A DNA stretch of 7,405 nt from an uncultured Anaerolineales bacterium (GTDB lineage Bacteria > Chloroflexota > Anaerolineae > Anaerolineales > Villigracilaceae): the NCBI GenBank assembly GCA_938008865.1, contig CALLJA010000062.1, positions 1 to 7,405 of the forward strand, written 5' to 3'. How positions within the stretch are numbered: position 1 is the first letter of the stretch; each line of letters opens with the position of its first letter. The translations under genes and the position numbers were made by a program. The notes under the pieces are model-generated. The model did no database searches. It was not told where the DNA came from and was given only the letters and a program-made list of their open reading frames with translations. Shown one piece after another: positions 6,360 to 7,405 of the stretch.

Positions 6360-6367
6360 ACGTTTTT

Positions 6368-7135
6368 TTATTGGGCAGTGAGCATCGGCAGAATGAAGAT
6401 CGCAAACAGGATCAGTAAGACGACCACCACCAGGGCGATGATGACCTGGGTGACCTGCTGGCCCTTTTCGATGGCCGCATTCTCGCCGCGTGGGAAACGG
6501 GCCAGGTAGCGGGCCGAGAGGCCGTCGAGGATCGCGAATGCAAGCAGGCTGGTCGCGATCTTGTCGATCGGTTCGGCGATGAAGTTGGTGGTCAGCACGG
6601 AACTTAGCAGGCTTCTGCCCGTTTCGAGCAGAAAGGCCGTGATGATGGAGGAACCGCTGGCCGAGATGCCGCCGAACACGGCGATGTTGATCGGGGTGCC
6701 AACAACCGTTGCCACAACTGCGATGACAAAACCTGTTACGACCACTTTCCACCAGTTCTTGAAGAAGCCGATGTTTGCCATCGCGCCCGCAGTGGCGCCG
6801 ATAGCCGCAGCGACCGGGAACCACGGGAACCACCCTGGGTCAAGGATGATTCCAGCAATGATGTTCGAGAGCGCTCCTGTCAGTGCGCCCGCCCAGGGGC
6901 CGCAAATCACGCCGACCAGCACCGTGCCGATGCTGTCCAGGTAGACGGGCAGTTTAAGCACAAGCACGATTTGGCCGATGGTCAGGTTGATCGCGATTGC
7001 CACGGGGGTAAGCACCCAGGTCATCGTGCTGAAATCCTTCTGGATGCGCTTCGTGAAATACGCCCAGACGAACAAAAGGGCCATGATCGCTATCACGACT
7101 GCAAAGTAGACTACATTTTGCGAAATTATTTCCAT
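6368..7135 (-). CDS. ECF transporter S component, probable nucleoside or nucleobase specificity
   Basis: Substrate-capturing membrane subunit of the ECF transporter, 255 aa. The S-type core runs from about residue 38 to 212: ALTGALSNIIAGI at 84-96, preceded by LPVYLDSIGTVL at 62-73 and GPWAGA at 79-84, then an aromatic loop GWFPWFP at 101-107 and further helices to about 205. This pattern of small residues and 'YLD-IGT' is what leads me to the S-component call. It is longer than typical S proteins (about 160-200 aa): an extra hydrophobic helix is present at each end (about 8-27 and 230-252). Start: AAAGGAGA at 7143-7150 is 8 bases upstream of the ATG at 7135, a strong site. The substrate family cannot be read from the sequence. 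The upstream nucleoside hydrolase-like gene suggests a nucleoside or base; queuosine-type compounds are one alternative. I do not recognise QueT, RibU, ThiT or BioY features. Confidence 0.8.
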   Translation of the reverse strand: MEIISQNVVYFAVVIAIMALLFVWAYFTKRIQKDFSTMTWVLTPVAIAINLTIGQIVLVLKLPVYLDSIGTVLVGVICGPWAGALTGALSNIIAGIILDPGWFPWFPVAAAIGATAGAMANIGFFKNWWKVVVTGFVIAVVATVVGTPINIAVFGGISASGSSIITAFLLETGRSLLSSVLTTNFIAEPIDKIATSLLAFAILDGLSARYLARFPRGENAAIEKGQQVTQVIIALVVVVLLILFAIFILPMLTAQ

Positions 7136-7142
7136 CTTGCAT

Positions 7143-7150
7143 TCTCCTTT
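7143..7150 (-). promoter_or_regulatory. Strong Shine-Dalgarno of the S component gene
   Basis: Reads AAAGGAGA on the - strand, 8 bases before ATG. A second ATG 7 bases upstream of the chosen one (in AATGCAAGATG) is out of frame and would encode a short unrelated peptide. The S gene has the clearest RBS of the ECF block; ecfT and the first ATPase have poor ones. Confidence 0.85.
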
Positions 7151-7167
7151 TATGAAGTGTGATGATT

Positions 7168-7189
7168 AAAACACCGCCTCGGCGCGGTG
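7168..7189 (-). terminator. Short hairpin and TTTT after the hydrolase gene
   Basis: Two bases after the TGA of the hydrolase gene, on the - strand, CACCGC (7189-7184) pairs with GCGGTG (7177-7172) over a 6-base loop and is followed by TTTTAAT. This is a short but GC-rich intrinsic terminator or attenuator. Only about 30 bases separate it from the S gene start and no promoter is evident there, so partial read-through from the hydrolase gene is the likeliest source of S gene mRNA. Confidence 0.6.
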
Positions 7190-7190
7190 G

Positions 7191-7405
7191 TCACGACCCA
7201 ACCCGCTTGCTCAACTGTTCCATTCTATCCAGAAATAAATCTAAAAACTGGCGCGGACGGACGCCCAGGGCCGCTTTCATGTTCGCAGGCTGGCGCAGGG
7301 CCTTGTAGAAGTCCGCGAAGGTGTTGCCCATCGAGACGCCGCCGTTGACATCGACATCTACATAATGTTCTTCATAATCGCACAATTCGGGGGCAAAAGT
7401 CAAGG
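7191..7405 (-). CDS. Probable nucleoside hydrolase, C-terminal part (cut by window edge)
   Basis: Only the last 71 or so codons are visible; the reading frame is open to the edge of the window. The segment has HYVDVDVNGGVSMGNTFAD, then a proline-rich turn with QPANMKAALGV and a final amphipathic helix RPRQFLDLFLDRMEQL. This arrangement resembles the C-terminal end of inosine-uridine-preferring nucleoside hydrolases, where V-x-V-x-x-x-G-x-x-x-G-x-T-x-x-D is followed by 'pN..vA..v....F...ll'. These enzymes cleave the N-glycosidic bond of nucleosides to give ribose and base. The catalytic aspartate cluster (DxDxxxDD) and the catalytic His lie outside the window, so activity cannot be judged. The TTG at 7403 is an internal codon, not a start. 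It lies directly upstream of the ECF S gene in the same direction, which suggests a joint uptake and salvage pathway. Confidence 0.65.
   Translation of the reverse strand, partial: LTFAPELCDYEEHYVDVDVNGGVSMGNTFADFYKALRQPANMKAALGVRPRQFLDLFLDRMEQLSKRVGS

Overview
The window looks like a piece of a moderately GC-rich bacterial chromosome, most plausibly a Chloroflexota (Anaerolineae-like) genome. I base this on the paired DUF4173-type membrane proteins, the style of the ECF proteins, and short hairpin repeats of the GTAGGGGCGACCC type that I associate with such genomes. This lineage call is recognition, not a computed result. Coding density is high, and the genes form two converging blocks that meet at about 3800-3860.

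Left block (+ strand, 109-3798): a probable promoter and inverted repeats lie in the first 60 bases. Two tandem, clearly paralogous multi-pass membrane proteins of unknown function follow (DUF4173-type, 521 and 535 aa). The second starts at a GTG at 1757 and not at the far upstream in-frame ATG. A small PPC/DUF296-domain protein (131 aa) comes next, with the three histidines expected to bind a metal. This last gene sits between two same-orientation copies of a palindromic repeat. The downstream copy supplies its stop codon and grows into a twin-hairpin element that fills the gap between the convergent blocks.

Right block (- strand, read from 7405 down to 3862): the C-terminal end of a probable nucleoside hydrolase, an unusually long ECF transporter substrate-binding S protein, the ECF transmembrane T protein (ecfT), and two ECF ATPases. 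Together these make a complete one-substrate ECF (group I-like) uptake system. Gene order suggests that its ligand is a nucleoside or nucleobase, which the hydrolase would split or process after uptake. The T gene and the first ATPase gene overlap by 13 bases, and the two ATPase genes are 3 bases apart. The S gene is bracketed by two hairpin-plus-T-tract structures, which could set its expression apart from the hydrolase and from T-A-A.

Most notable points: (1) one of the two ATPases has a degenerate ABC signature (LSSTW in place of LSGGQ) while all its other catalytic motifs are intact, so the ATPase pair is predicted to be asymmetric; (2) the other ATPase ends in a tail encoded by a dispersed repeat (SPSPKERGE-type), and that repeat also supplies the ribosome binding site of the next gene; (3) the nucleoside hydrolase/ECF linkage; (4) the duplicated DUF4173 proteins with a matching C-terminal cysteine pair. 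I see no tRNA, rRNA, CRISPR, insertion sequence or phage gene.
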